This document shows, piece after piece, positions 28,868 through 38,688 of a stretch of DNA of 64,000 nt; positions within the stretch are counted from its first letter, which is position 1, and each line of letters opens with the position of its first letter. Both the position numbers and the translations under genes were made by a program. The notes under the pieces are model-generated. The model saw only the letters and a list, made by a program, of their open reading frames with translations, was not told the origin of the DNA and did no database searches. Origin of the DNA: Chitinophagaceae bacterium PMP191F (GTDB taxonomy: Bacteria > Bacteroidota > Bacteroidia > Chitinophagales > Chitinophagaceae); contig LGYU01000021.1 in the NCBI GenBank assembly GCA_001302245.1, positions 1-64,000 on the forward strand. Direction: 5' to 3'.

Positions 28868-30178
28868 TTAATTAAATAAGTTGGTACCAGTGTAGAAATT
28901 GATGTCTTCGAGCGTCTGTACTCTGTTGTAAAGGATATAATTTAATTGCAGTACATTTTGCTTATAGGCATCGTAAAAGTCAAGGAATTCCAGCAGGCTC
29001 AGGTTGCGTTTCTGATAGTTTAGCAATACTTCACGGGTAAGCCGGGAAAAGTCTGCTGCAAAAGGCGTTTCGATTTTTTTATATAGCTTGTCTGCGTCAA
29101 TGGCTTTCTGCAGTGAGCGATAAATATTTTCTTCAACAGTTGCTTCTATACTTTTTTGCAAGGTTTCATTGTTGGTTATATTGGCTTTTGCAGATTTGAT
29201 ATTTCCCTGGTTGCGATTAAAAATAGGAATGTCAATGGAAAATCCCAATGAATTAAAATGGTTGATATAACTGCCCTGCTGATCATAACCGAATGAAAGG
29301 GTAACATCCGGAATGGCCAACGCTTTCTGATAATTGTAATTCAGTTTGCTGATATCTGTATTGATCCGGGCAATACGCAGATCTGTTCTGTTCTGGTATG
29401 CTGAATCCAGCAATGCAGTGTAAGAGAATTGATGCGGTGTTAACGTTATTAAATGTACTGTGTCAACAACAGGGTAAATATATACATTGGGACGCGTTTG
29501 TAAAACAAGTCTCAGTTCTGACTGGGTGTCGTTAATCTGGTTGATGAGATCATTGTATTCATTCAGTAAACTGTATAGCTGCGCTTTAACACGTATTATT
29601 TCCTTTTCGGCAATGTAGCCTTTGCCCTTTTGATCATCAAAGGCCCTGACTACGTTATTAAGCCCATCAATTTCACTGGCATATACTTTGGCAGATTGCT
29701 GCAGGTAGTAAATATTAAAGAAATCCGTTCGCAGGGTATATTTCAAGGTGCGTAACAGGTCGTAAAACTGTTCTTCGGAAAGTTTGGCGTTGGCTTCGGC
29801 AATTTTGATCTGCTTGTTGCGTTTGCCGGCCAGTATTACCAATTGCGATAACTGTGAAATCAGCTCGCCACCTTCCTGGCCACTACCGGTAGCAAAAAAG
29901 CGATGCGATACGGTGTTGTAAAAACCCATGCCCAATGCAATGTTGGGATTGTTGTATAACCTGGCTTGTAAAATGAGCGCTTTCTGAACGTCAATATTGT
30001 AACGCTGTGCCAGCAGTTGCAGATTATTCCTGACAAACATATTCTGCGCACTGTCCAGGGTAATGTGGAGCGTGTCGGTAGAGGGTGTCTGGGAGAATAA
30101 TATGTTGTTCTGCAGAGCAAGGAGGAAGAGTACTACAGTATATTTAACTGCCTGCATATAAAGGAGATTATGATACAA
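28868..30178 (-). CDS. Outer membrane efflux channel (TolC/CzcC type)
   Basis: A 436-residue protein, or 429 from the Met at 30157, which begins a clean signal peptide (MQAVKYTVVLFLLALQNNIL). It has the two OEP repeats of the TolC family, with long heptad-like helices (about 95-230 and 300-420) and SFGYDQQGSY in the barrel. First gene of the efflux operon, 22 bases before the adaptor gene. Confidence 0.92.
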   Translation of the reverse strand: MYHNLLYMQAVKYTVVLFLLALQNNILFSQTPSTDTLHITLDSAQNMFVRNNLQLLAQRYNIDVQKALILQARLYNNPNIALGMGFYNTVSHRFFATGSGQEGGELISQLSQLVILAGKRNKQIKIAEANAKLSEEQFYDLLRTLKYTLRTDFFNIYYLQQSAKVYASEIDGLNNVVRAFDDQKGKGYIAEKEIIRVKAQLYSLLNEYNDLINQINDTQSELRLVLQTRPNVYIYPVVDTVHLITLTPHQFSYTALLDSAYQNRTDLRIARINTDISKLNYNYQKALAIPDVTLSFGYDQQGSYINHFNSLGFSIDIPIFNRNQGNIKSAKANITNNETLQKSIEATVEENIYRSLQKAIDADKLYKKIETPFAADFSRLTREVLLNYQKRNLSLLEFLDFYDAYKQNVLQLNYILYNRVQTLEDINFYTGTNLFN

Positions 30179-31044
30179 TTTAATTAATTAGCAATCTTAA
30201 AAGAACAGTCTGAAAAGTCTGAATGAAATGTTGAAGATTTTGGCGTGAAATTACTGACAAAGCTTTCACTAATTAGTCTATAAGGTCAGTATATAACCGA
30301 TGATTAACAAGGAATAACTAAGCGAATAATGCTGTATGACAGCTGTTTGAAACGATGTTGCTAATCTTTGAAAATGATTGCCATAGATGGGAATAGCGTT
30401 ATGTAAAGGGTTGCAATAAGGCGGGGTGAGGGTTTTTTTGTTGAGAGTTGAAAAGTTGTCTTGATCTATTTAGACGTGCTTTTAACCTATATACTTAATG
30501 CTTCGACGGTTGTGTAAGGTTATATGTACTTGATTGGAGAAAGATCGTTGACTATATTTGTACAACTTCGTTTATCTGACATTAGCATATTCTATAAGGT
30601 ATGTAATTGATGTTCCGAAAATATGATATGGATATTACAGTTAGATGCAAATGATATGCTAAAATATGGGTGCGCATAAGCTTTATTTTAGGATAAAAGA
30701 TATTTAATAGTTTTTTCACGATAATAAATGTTGTAATTCTCATTATATAGTATATTTGAATCAACTCGACCTGTTAAACCCTCAAACTGACTATTATGAA
30801 AAAAATATCTTCCCCGGGCTTCATTTCGCTAACGCTATTTTACCACGCTTATAATGCTATGAAGTTTTCCCCTCTGTGAATATCATAAATTGTAATTGAT
30901 TATAATTGGGATAATATAATAAGGCTTCTCGGCTAGCCAATAATGATATTATACCAGCAATAATAGGATTATAGTAATGCCTGACTATTAATACAAGATA
31001 GTGCTAAGCGGGCATATCAAATAAATTGATATAAAAGCAAAATA
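30179..31044. other. Long AT-rich gap between divergent genes
   Basis: This holds the promoters of the efflux operon (minus) and the YD-repeat gene (plus). No metal-responsive regulator gene is present. A near-palindrome (30908-30920 with 30943-30955, 11 of 13 matching) encloses an exact 8-base palindrome GGCTAGCC (30931-30938), about 90 bases before the YD-repeat gene. A 27-codon frame at 30796-30879 (MKKISSPGFIS) is too short to call a gene. Confidence 0.5.
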
Positions 31045-34000
31045 ATGGATATTAAGAAGTTTTATTGGTGGATGGTGATGTTTATTTTCAATACATCATA
31101 TCTAATAGCTCAAACCGATCTGATAAACGTTACTCCGTTAAGCCCTAATGCTGCATCTTTTGCAAAGTATATTGAGAGTCCGGTAGGATCATTTACGGGA
31201 GTGCCTCCCATTTCACTGCCTTTATTTAACATAAAAACCAGTGATATTAATATTGCCCTGTCTCTAAGCTATCATGCCGGAGGCAATCGTGTAGAAAGCA
31301 TCGCTTCGTGGGTTGGATTAGGCTGGAGCCTGAATGGAATTCCTTCCATTTCCCGGCAGGTAAAGCATCTGAAAGACGAAGGTACGGGAGGTTTTTTTTA
31401 TAAGCCTGCTACGGAAAATGAAACGATAAAATATATCTATGAGAATAGAGGTATTCCCGGTATACCTTTTTATGATCTTATTGCCCAGGCATTTCAGGGT
31501 TTGGTTGATACGGAGCCTGATATCTTTAGTTTCAACCTGCTGAATACTTCAGGGAAGTTTTATTATAATCAGGAAACAGAGGCTTTTAATATAGTGCCTA
31601 GAAATAATATGCGGATCATAAAAAGTGGAGTTGGGAATGTAGGATTTGTTATTACTGATGAGCAAGGTATAACTTATCATTTTGATGTACTGGAAAATAC
31701 CCTTGTTCAAGGGTCAACCGTTAATACTGACCCCCCGGTTACCAGTACCTGGTATCCATCAAAAATCATTTCATCATCTGGTAAGGATACCGTTTTTTTT
31801 GAGTACACAACAGAAAATCAGGTGTTCAGATCTAATTTTGGATCCACTTTTGTAATTCCCCTGGATAATTATGGAGACCTTGTGAGGTGGACCAATAATT
31901 TTAATGCAAATAGCGGGTATAGAAATAATTTTTCTAATACTTATAGTACTTCCAAAGTGCCCTATAAAATCACTTATTCTCAGGGTACAATTGAGTTTAT
32001 AAAAGAAATATCCGAAAGAGAAGACCTGGAGGGAGGGCATCGTTTGGAAAGTGTTGTTGTAAAAGACTATAATTCCAATATTATCAATCAGTATAATTTC
32101 TTTCGCAGCTATTTATCTACTTCATCTTCTTATGACGTCATGTTTCCGATCTCAACCCCGAGAGAGCGCAAATACATGTTATTGGATTCATTGGAAGAAA
32201 AAGCGGGTTATGTAAGTAAAAAACATGAATTTAAGTATAACCGCGAAAACGTGCCAGCCTGTAGAATCAGTACAGCACAGGATGAATGGGGATATTATAA
32301 TGGAAGGATATATAATAATACCCTTGTACCTGAGGAATATATAATGCATTATTCTTTAACAGCAGGCGCTCCACCTATAAAATCTGATGGATCTGACAGA
32401 CAGGTTGATACTCTTTATAACCAGTTTGGTATATTGGAGTCAATAATATACCCTACAGGAGGAAAAACCTTTTATGAGTTTGAAACAAACAAAGCAATTG
32501 ACCCTGTTGCAGGCCATCTAAGAAAGTATTATAAACCCGAATCTGCGGCTATTGAAGTTGCTACAGGACAGGGACAGACCTGGCCGATTACCGCTTTTTA
32601 CCAGACATCATTTACGATCAATAACCCCCCTGAATACTATTTAAATAATATGAATGTAAATGGTGGTGCTTTTGTTCATATTGATGCCGGATATTTTGGA
32701 TGTGATCTTACCAATGGCTCAGCTACTTGTGCTCAGATCAATATTAGGAAGGTTAATAATGACGGTGTACCTGTTAATAAGCCCGTATATGCTAATAAAG
32801 CAAATAATACAACGGATATGTCTACGTATCTACCTAACGGCAGCTATGTAATAGAGGCTACCTTTAATCAGGATCCCCCTCAATACAGTAGTTTCTATAT
32901 TTCCCTTACCTGGTCCAGCATTGATTCTTCCAAAGATAATAGTTCTGGTTTTGCGGGTGGGTTACGAGTAAAGAAGATTAGTCACTTTCGTTCTAAAGAT
33001 GACGCAGAGCCTGCATTAAAAACGGAATACAAATACACAATAGGTTGGGATTCCACTAAAAGTTCCGGGCAAATATTTTCTGCTTATAGTCCTGTATTTA
33101 GTAAAAAAGTAGAAACGATTGTTGTTGGCTCTTATCAACAAATAAATGCTAATCCTACGATGCAGACCATCCTTCAATCAGGTAGTTGCGTGGGATATAC
33201 AAAAGTTTTTTCAATTGTTAAAAGTGCCGATCAAAGTAAAAAATCAATTATTGAGAAAAACTATATAAATGTTCCGGACGAGCTTAATACAATACCCCCT
33301 TTTAATATTATTCAAAACAATGAATTTGTCAGGGGAAACATTGAATCAGAAGTGAACTATGCGTTTGAAAATAATAGTATTAAAAAGGTTGCAGAAAAAG
33401 TTTTTGAATATGAATACATGGATTCAGTGGCTAAGAAACCTTATAGCTTGAATGTAGACCATTACAGGTTGACATGGTCAGATAATACGGTTCCTACTCC
33501 ATGGAGTGTTGGTAACGTTGTTTATTATTCTTTTTATCATTATCCTACTTACAGTTTTTTGCTTAAAAAAGAAACTGATAGGATGTATAGTTCTGATAAT
33601 GATTCTTATGTTCTGGAAACAATTAAAGAATATAAGCATAGCCCGATCTATTTTCATGTAAATGAGGACAGAACAGTTCTATCAAATACAGATGTCAAGA
33701 AAAATATTTATTATAGGTCATACGATCTTTCAGGATCAGATAGTTATTATCAGCAACTGGTAAGTAAGAATCAGGTTGCCAGTATTGTAAAAACAGAGAC
33801 TTTCGTTAAAGATCAGTTTATACAGTCAAGCCAAGTGAAGTTTAATACTTTTGGAGGTATTCTCCTCCCATCTGAAGTGTTTAGAAAAAATAAAGGCGGC
33901 GATAATGAGAAAGTAATTGAGTTTGCTAGCTATAACGCATTAGGCAATATCGCTGAGCAAAATAAAATGAATAATGTAAAAGAAGTATACCTGTGGGGAT

Positions 34001-34887
34001 ATAAAGGCCAGCATCTTGTGGCGAAAATTCTGAATACAACGTATCAGGTTGCCAGTACTTATGTAAATCAGGCTACCTTAGATAATCCCGTTAGTGATAA
34101 TGCTTTGCGTAATCACCTCGCCAATCTCCGAAATATTCCAGGTGCTCTTGTTACTATATATACATATAAGCCGTTGGTTGGTATAACCAGTGAAACGGAT
34201 GCCAGGGGGAGAGTGACCTATTATGAATATGATAGCTTTAACCGCTTATACCTGGTTCGTGATCACGATGGAAATATAATTAAAAAGTTTTGCTATAATT
34301 ATGCAGGTGAAATAGAGAACTGTAATAATGTTGATATTAGTGCTCATTGGGAAGCAACGGGCATTACCCGTTGCCAGCCATGCCCACAAAATCCTGTTTA
34401 CAATACTAATATTCTTGAGTCTCAACAAAAAGACAATAATCCGAATAGCCCTACTTATAATAGTTTGAGATGGATAGCGAGTGGTATAAGCGTTACTTGT
34501 ACTGTAACCGCGGATTGGAAAAATACAACAGACCCTGTTGAATGTAAAAAAGATGCTAGTAACAATAATACCGGTGAGCAGCAACAAAAGCAAAAAGATG
34601 CTAATCCGTGTTCACCTACTTATGAACAGTATCGTTGGGTTGTGACAGGTACTAATACTACAGCCTGTCCTCTTCCTGTAGTTTGTAATAATTCAAACTG
34701 TTCAGGTGAAGGTAAAAAATGCGTGAACGGAAGTTGTGAAACAGGAATTAAAGTATACACTTCTTCCTATCCTAATGGGGGTACGCAATGGGTATGTATT
34801 TATCATTATGAATGGAGTGACGGGTCGTGGTCGGGAAATTATACGGAATATAGCACTATGGGATCTTGTATTGAAGAAGAAGGTTAA
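31045..34887 (+). CDS. Large secreted YD/RHS-like protein with Cys-rich repeat tail
   Basis: A 1280-residue protein with a signal peptide (about 1-22). The N-terminal part (PLSPNAASFAKYIESPVGSF; VPPISLPLFNIKT; WVGLGWSLNG) is the usual start of Bacteroidota RHS-like proteins. YD-type repeats occur near 1045-1095 (TDARGRVTYYEYDSFNRL; VRDHDGNIIKKF). The full RHS core and toxin domain are absent. Instead the last ~180 residues hold DUF5977-like repeats (QQKDNNPNSPTYNSLRW; QKDANPCSPTYEQYRW) and a Cys-rich end (CNNSNCSGEGKKC). It is probably a cell-surface protein. A small secreted gene follows 19 bases later. Confidence 0.88.
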   Translation: MDIKKFYWWMVMFIFNTSYLIAQTDLINVTPLSPNAASFAKYIESPVGSFTGVPPISLPLFNIKTSDINIALSLSYHAGGNRVESIASWVGLGWSLNGIPSISRQVKHLKDEGTGGFFYKPATENETIKYIYENRGIPGIPFYDLIAQAFQGLVDTEPDIFSFNLLNTSGKFYYNQETEAFNIVPRNNMRIIKSGVGNVGFVITDEQGITYHFDVLENTLVQGSTVNTDPPVTSTWYPSKIISSSGKDTVFFEYTTENQVFRSNFGSTFVIPLDNYGDLVRWTNNFNANSGYRNNFSNTYSTSKVPYKITYSQGTIEFIKEISEREDLEGGHRLESVVVKDYNSNIINQYNFFRSYLSTSSSYDVMFPISTPRERKYMLLDSLEEKAGYVSKKHEFKYNRENVPACRISTAQDEWGYYNGRIYNNTLVPEEYIMHYSLTAGAPPIKSDGSDRQVDTLYNQFGILESIIYPTGGKTFYEFETNKAIDPVAGHLRKYYKPESAAIEVATGQGQTWPITAFYQTSFTINNPPEYYLNNMNVNGGAFVHIDAGYFGCDLTNGSATCAQINIRKVNNDGVPVNKPVYANKANNTTDMSTYLPNGSYVIEATFNQDPPQYSSFYISLTWSSIDSSKDNSSGFAGGLRVKKISHFRSKDDAEPALKTEYKYTIGWDSTKSSGQIFSAYSPVFSKKVETIVVGSYQQINANPTMQTILQSGSCVGYTKVFSIVKSADQSKKSIIEKNYINVPDELNTIPPFNIIQNNEFVRGNIESEVNYAFENNSIKKVAEKVFEYEYMDSVAKKPYSLNVDHYRLTWSDNTVPTPWSVGNVVYYSFYHYPTYSFLLKKETDRMYSSDNDSYVLETIKEYKHSPIYFHVNEDRTVLSNTDVKKNIYYRSYDLSGSDSYYQQLVSKNQVASIVKTETFVKDQFIQSSQVKFNTFGGILLPSEVFRKNKGGDNEKVIEFASYNALGNIAEQNKMNNVKEVYLWGYKGQHLVAKILNTTYQVASTYVNQATLDNPVSDNALRNHLANLRNIPGALVTIYTYKPLVGITSETDARGRVTYYEYDSFNRLYLVRDHDGNIIKKFCYNYAGEIENCNNVDISAHWEATGITRCQPCPQNPVYNTNILESQQKDNNPNSPTYNSLRWIASGISVTCTVTADWKNTTDPVECKKDASNNNTGEQQQKQKDANPCSPTYEQYRWVVTGTNTTACPLPVVCNNSNCSGEGKKCVNGSCETGIKVYTSSYPNGGTQWVCIYHYEWSDGSWSGNYTEYSTMGSCIEEEG

Positions 34888-34906
34888 TCAGAAAAATATC
34901 AGATAT

Positions 34907-35248
34907 ATGTACAAATTGATTACAATAATAGGGATTCAGCTACTGTTTTTCTGTACAGAAATGAAGGCACAGGATAATAATGGAGCTTATGTAGCTGCTC
35001 ATATAGCAGATAAAATGCGTGATAGTCTTGGGCTAAGTTCCTTACAAAGAGATAGCATTTACGCTATTAATATTGTACTTCATAATCGTAAAACGGCTGT
35101 CAGGCAGCAGTATAAGCAGATTGACTCTTTGCAGAAGTATATAAGTTATGTGGAGCGTAGCCGCGATAGCATGTATATACGTGTATTAGGAATTGAAAAG
35201 TTTACATTGTATCGACAGAAAAAGCGTTATCTGGTAAGCATTAATTAG
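34907..35248 (+). CDS. Small secreted partner of the YD protein
   Basis: A 113-residue protein with a signal peptide (MYKLITIIGIQLLFFCTEMKAQ) and a helical charged body (DSLGLSSLQRDSIYAINI; QQYKQIDSLQKYI). The frame is open further left to 34736, inside the previous gene, but only the ATG at 34907 gives a signal peptide. Family unknown; the short gap suggests co-expression with the YD protein. Confidence 0.75.
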   Translation: MYKLITIIGIQLLFFCTEMKAQDNNGAYVAAHIADKMRDSLGLSSLQRDSIYAINIVLHNRKTAVRQQYKQIDSLQKYISYVERSRDSMYIRVLGIEKFTLYRQKKRYLVSIN

Positions 35249-35292
35249 TATATAATCAGGATTCACGCCTGAGTTTCACAAGTACTAAAAAT

Positions 35293-35326
35293 AAAGGTGT
35301 GCCCTGGCTAGTCAGGACCCACCTTT
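35293..35326. terminator. Hairpin between convergent genes
   Basis: AAAGGTG (35293-35299) pairs with CACCTTT (35320-35326), with an inner CCTG/CAGG stem. It lies between the small secreted gene and the convergent gene at 35343. Confidence 0.6.
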
Positions 35327-35342
35327 AATGTGTAACGCCAGT

Positions 35343-35738
35343 CTATTGTTTATAATAATTCTTCTTTGCGTCAATAATGGCCTGGCTACGTTCTGTTTTT
35401 AACTGTCTTACTGTTTGTTTCTTTTCCTGTTTGGTCAGGCTATCATCCATTTTTGCTGATTTGATCTTGTCATTGTAATCTACCTTAATGCCCTGTATCT
35501 GCAGATCCAGCTTGCTGGGAGGTGTAGGTGCTGTAGCATAAGGATAAAAAGGGTAACCGTAGTAATATCCCCATGGAGAATAGAAGGGGCTGTAAAAACC
35601 ACCACCTATTACAACGGTAGTTCTGCCACCGCCATGGAAACCACCACCATGAAAGCCGCCTCCAAAATGTGCGGCAGGTTTGGCTGAAACGCCGGTTGCT
35701 ACTACTATTGAGAGCAACACTATCATTATCTTTTTCAT
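35343..35738 (-). CDS. Small secreted Gly/Tyr/Phe-rich protein
   Basis: A 131-residue protein of unknown role. It has a signal peptide ending at VSA, a Gly-rich block (HFGGGFHGGGFHGGG), a Tyr/Pro-rich block (YSPWGYYYGYPFYPY), and a charged helical tail (KLDLQIQGIKVDYNDKI...KKNYYKQ). Such proteins are common in Bacteroidota envelopes; none of the segments shows an enzyme motif. Confidence 0.8.
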   Translation of the reverse strand: MKKIMIVLLSIVVATGVSAKPAAHFGGGFHGGGFHGGGRTTVVIGGGFYSPFYSPWGYYYGYPFYPYATAPTPPSKLDLQIQGIKVDYNDKIKSAKMDDSLTKQEKKQTVRQLKTERSQAIIDAKKNYYKQ

Positions 35739-35886
35739 ATAATCTGTTTTTATAGTTTAGACAATGACCGTGTAATATAATTTAATGGCATGCCTGCCAT
35801 TGACAATTCAATAACAATAGCATTAGTGGTTTATCTCAAATGGGTATAATGAAGAGTGAGAAGTATGAATGCAGATGTAAACAGGA

Positions 35887-36459
35887 TTACTCTTGCTTGT
35901 TGATCCGCGCATCGGATACCTGTACGAGTATAACGTTGTTGATGTCGAAAGGGTGTGTGTTCAATCCAAATGTTTTGGGAGACAGTACAAAGGTAAATGT
36001 GATCCGTGCAGGGTAGCCGGGGAAGTTACCATTGGGACTAACGGGTTCACCGCGTGGTACTGTAAGCGCAAAATGAATGGCCATGTTCTGAACACTGTCA
36101 TTTACCTGTGCCAGAACATCCATGTCGTAGGTTCGGCCATTATCTGCAGTGGTTAAGAAATCGGCATTTTGTACAGGGAATCGCCCGGTAAGTTTTAATA
36201 CCAATGGTTTTTTATGTTGTTCCAGCGAATCTTCCGCATCGGGGTTGGGAACAATCGGAAACAATTGTATCAGTGCTTTAAAGTCGGTATTGTTCTGGAT
36301 GGAGATAACCGCTTTAGATAGTACCGGCGAAAAAACAGTATCGCCGCTTTTGGTGGCCAGGGTAATTGTATTTTCAATCTGCTCCTGTGTAAACGCAGTA
36401 GTAGTTGAAACAAACAGCAAGACTATGACGATGCCGTATAATTTCCTGGCCGGATGCAT
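35887..36459 (-). CDS. Secreted hypothetical protein
   Basis: A 190-residue protein from the Met at 36459, which begins a signal peptide (RKLYGIVIVLLFVSTTTAF); the frame's extension to 36588 overlaps the terminator of the next gene and is rejected. The mature part looks all-beta (VISIQNNTDFKALIQLFPIV; PARITFTFVLSPKTFGL). I do not recognise a family. Confidence 0.75.
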   Translation of the reverse strand: MHPARKLYGIVIVLLFVSTTTAFTQEQIENTITLATKSGDTVFSPVLSKAVISIQNNTDFKALIQLFPIVPNPDAEDSLEQHKKPLVLKLTGRFPVQNADFLTTADNGRTYDMDVLAQVNDSVQNMAIHFALTVPRGEPVSPNGNFPGYPARITFTFVLSPKTFGLNTHPFDINNVILVQVSDARINKQE

Positions 36460-36540
36460 AATGTTAAGGTTATACACAATATAATCAATTCTGTAATGAA
36501 ATAACCAGTGATTATGCAGTATAATCGTGGGTTGGCAGGT

Positions 36541-36573
36541 AAAAGGCCATTCCAAACGGGAACGGCCTTTTTT
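36541..36573. terminator. Terminator after the DUF6600 gene
   Basis: AAAAGGCC (36541-36548) pairs with GGCCTTTT (36564-36571), with an inner TTCC/GGAA stem, between two minus-strand genes. Confidence 0.75.
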
Positions 36574-36599
36574 TATAGGGATAAACAATGATTATCGCA

Positions 36600-37547
36600 T
36601 TAATTTCTGTGGTTTCGTCCGCCTCCGTTGCCCATACTATGCCCGGGATTAAATGTTCCTTCAGGCGCTTTCCGGACAGGTAAACGATCTATGTTCTGTC
36701 GCTGCTGCTCCGTCTGTGTTTCCATCCGGTCGTTATTATTACGTACCGGGCCGGCGTTGTTGTTATCTACCCGTCTGAATTCTCTTGGTTGCGGGTGACT
36801 GATAGGCGGCCGGTATACATTGATCTCGTTGCCTTTGTGTTCAGCAACGGATTGTTTGTTCATTTCATGAATGGTGGCCGGCATTATCCTATGATTGGTA
36901 TACCGCTGTACTTCATTAACATCGGGTCCTTTTGCATAATACTGGTTGTGTATTTTAGTAGTGTTGAAATTGTTGATAATACTGATCCGGTTGATGTTGT
37001 TGATCACCACGTTTCTTTTTTCGACTACACCGATGATATTCCGGTCGTAAATATGACCACGCTGACAAACATTCCAGTACATGGCAGCAGGTCGCCACGA
37101 ACCAAATGCAATGCCCACATTCACATCGGGCATCAGGGGTGCCCAGGCATAATAATCATCGTACATACCCCAGGTTACCCAGGCCGGAGACCATTCATAA
37201 CCGGGTATCCACAACCAGCCGTACATATCGTCATATACCCAGCGGCCATAGTGAAACGGTGCCCAACCCCAATTGTAATTTGACATCCACATCCAGCCTT
37301 CGTCGGAATAATCCCAGTAGCCATTGGTCAGATAGGGACGGAAATCGCCGGCGATGGCAGGATGCCATACATGGCCGTAAGCCGGATAATCAATCCAGGT
37401 ACCGTAAGGAGAAAGATCGTCGTAAAAAGTCTGATACGATATGTTGGCAGATACAGACACCTGTGATGTTACCTTGTTGCCGGAGCAACCTGCAAAAACA
37501 ATTATAGCCAGTAACAATACAAGCTTGTAGTAATGTAACTTTTTCAT
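36600..37547 (-). CDS. DUF6600 lipoprotein
   Basis: A 315-residue lipoprotein (lipobox IVFAGC, Cys21). Residues about 40-160 are Trp/Tyr-rich and of the DUF6600 kind (SPYGTWIDYPAYGHVWHP; WGWAPFHYGRWVYDDMYGW). The C-terminal part is Asn/Arg/Gln-rich and probably disordered. Function unknown; surface or periplasmic. Confidence 0.88.
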   Translation of the reverse strand: MKKLHYYKLVLLLAIIVFAGCSGNKVTSQVSVSANISYQTFYDDLSPYGTWIDYPAYGHVWHPAIAGDFRPYLTNGYWDYSDEGWMWMSNYNWGWAPFHYGRWVYDDMYGWLWIPGYEWSPAWVTWGMYDDYYAWAPLMPDVNVGIAFGSWRPAAMYWNVCQRGHIYDRNIIGVVEKRNVVINNINRISIINNFNTTKIHNQYYAKGPDVNEVQRYTNHRIMPATIHEMNKQSVAEHKGNEINVYRPPISHPQPREFRRVDNNNAGPVRNNNDRMETQTEQQRQNIDRLPVRKAPEGTFNPGHSMGNGGGRNHRN

Positions 37548-37754
37548 TGTTTAATGTTTAATAATCTAATAATCGGGTTGCGTATGCAAACCGGCCTTTA
37601 CTTGTGGCGGAACAACAGGGAAGATGATTGTGGTTGGGGGATGGTATAGCACGGGTATACCACAAAGTTGATTATAAACAATGTATAGTTGGTTGCTTGT
37701 TTTACAAATTGGCTTTGGAATTATTGTTTTTTTGAACAGTTTGCTGTAAAATAA

Positions 37755-37787
37755 AAAAGACTGTTAACGATTGGTGAACAGTCTTTT
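37755..37787. terminator. Terminator after the PepSY-like gene
   Basis: An 11-bp perfect stem AAAAGACTGTT (37755-37765) / AACAGTCTTTT (37777-37787), just past the stop of the minus-strand gene at 37810. Confidence 0.8.
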
Positions 37788-37809
37788 ATTTGAGTAGCTA
37801 TTTCGCCTG

Positions 37810-38370
37810 CTAGCCTTTCATTTCCCTGAAAAAAGTAACGTTCCCTTCCATGTTGATCTGCAGAATAATGTTGCGCGTGCCATTGGATAGTTCTGTAAAA
37901 TAATTGTCTTCATCGTCAAACTGATTGCCAAACAGGAACATGTCTGTGTCATTGTATTCGTTATCATCAAAGAACAATACGTTGACTTTTTTGTAATCTG
38001 CATATTTTTTATTGATATATGCCTGTGCGTTTGCAGGAAGGTCTTTAAATGTTTTTGGAATAATAGTACCTACCAGTTGGGCATCAGCATCATAATAGGC
38101 TTTTTGATTTGTACCATCTTTGCTGAATGATACTTCGTCAAACACAGGTGTTCTTTTCCAGGAAACAGCAGACGTGTTGGTAAAATCTGTTGCGAATGCT
38201 TGTTTGGCCTGGTAACTTACTTCAGAACCTTCCAGTTTTTTCAATGCTTTCCGCTCTTCTTTCTTTTCTTTTTTGATTGCATTCTTGTCTTCTTTGGTGT
38301 TGGAGGTTGACTGGGCCATTATGGCTATGCCTGTAAACAGGATGGATGATAAAAAGAGCAGTTTTTTCAT
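37810..38370 (-). CDS. Secreted PepSY-like / BLIP-fold protein
   Basis: A 186-residue protein with a signal peptide (to AIMA-Q) and a Lys/Glu-rich linker (about 25-45). The body, with FATDFTNTSAVSWKRTPVF-type start, AYYDADAQLVGTI and LPANAQAYINKKY, is characteristic of the Bacteroidota PepSY-like family. These proteins have no proven role. Confidence 0.8.
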   Translation of the reverse strand: MKKLLFLSSILFTGIAIMAQSTSNTKEDKNAIKKEKKEERKALKKLEGSEVSYQAKQAFATDFTNTSAVSWKRTPVFDEVSFSKDGTNQKAYYDADAQLVGTIIPKTFKDLPANAQAYINKKYADYKKVNVLFFDDNEYNDTDMFLFGNQFDDEDNYFTELSNGTRNIILQINMEGNVTFFREMKG

Positions 38371-38688
38371 TGTGCAGATTTTTAAGCCTGGTAAAATGGT
38401 TTGATATTGATAACAGGAGAAAGTAATGGGTAATGCCGGTATTGATATTAACGGAAATTGCCAGCCGGTAGATTTTTGGTTACAGTTTTCGGCTGTACTG
38501 CCTGTGAGATCATCTTTGGTTGTTCTTTACGGGTGTTTTAATAACAGAACAGATAGCAGGATAATAGCACATGTAATACCTGTATTTCGGATGCCGGTAA
38601 CGTATACGATAGCGATTTAATGAAAAGTTGATTTTGGAAAATTCCCATTTGCACACTTTCATAATATATTCCGGCATAAACTTCTTGT
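38371..38688. other. Gap between divergent genes
   Basis: It holds the promoters of the PepSY-like gene and the S41 protease gene. I see no gene or strong hairpin. Confidence 0.5.

Noticed and set aside
30582-30764. Minus-strand small open frame in the gap
   Set aside because: Low-complexity AT-rich translation with no features.
31045-34887. RHS-type toxin
   Set aside because: No RHS core repeat or C-terminal toxin domain was seen, and the tail is a DUF5977-like, Cys-rich repeat region.
36460-36588. N-terminal extension of the secreted protein at 35887-36459
   Set aside because: It overlaps the terminator of the neighbouring gene, and the internal Met starts a clear signal peptide.
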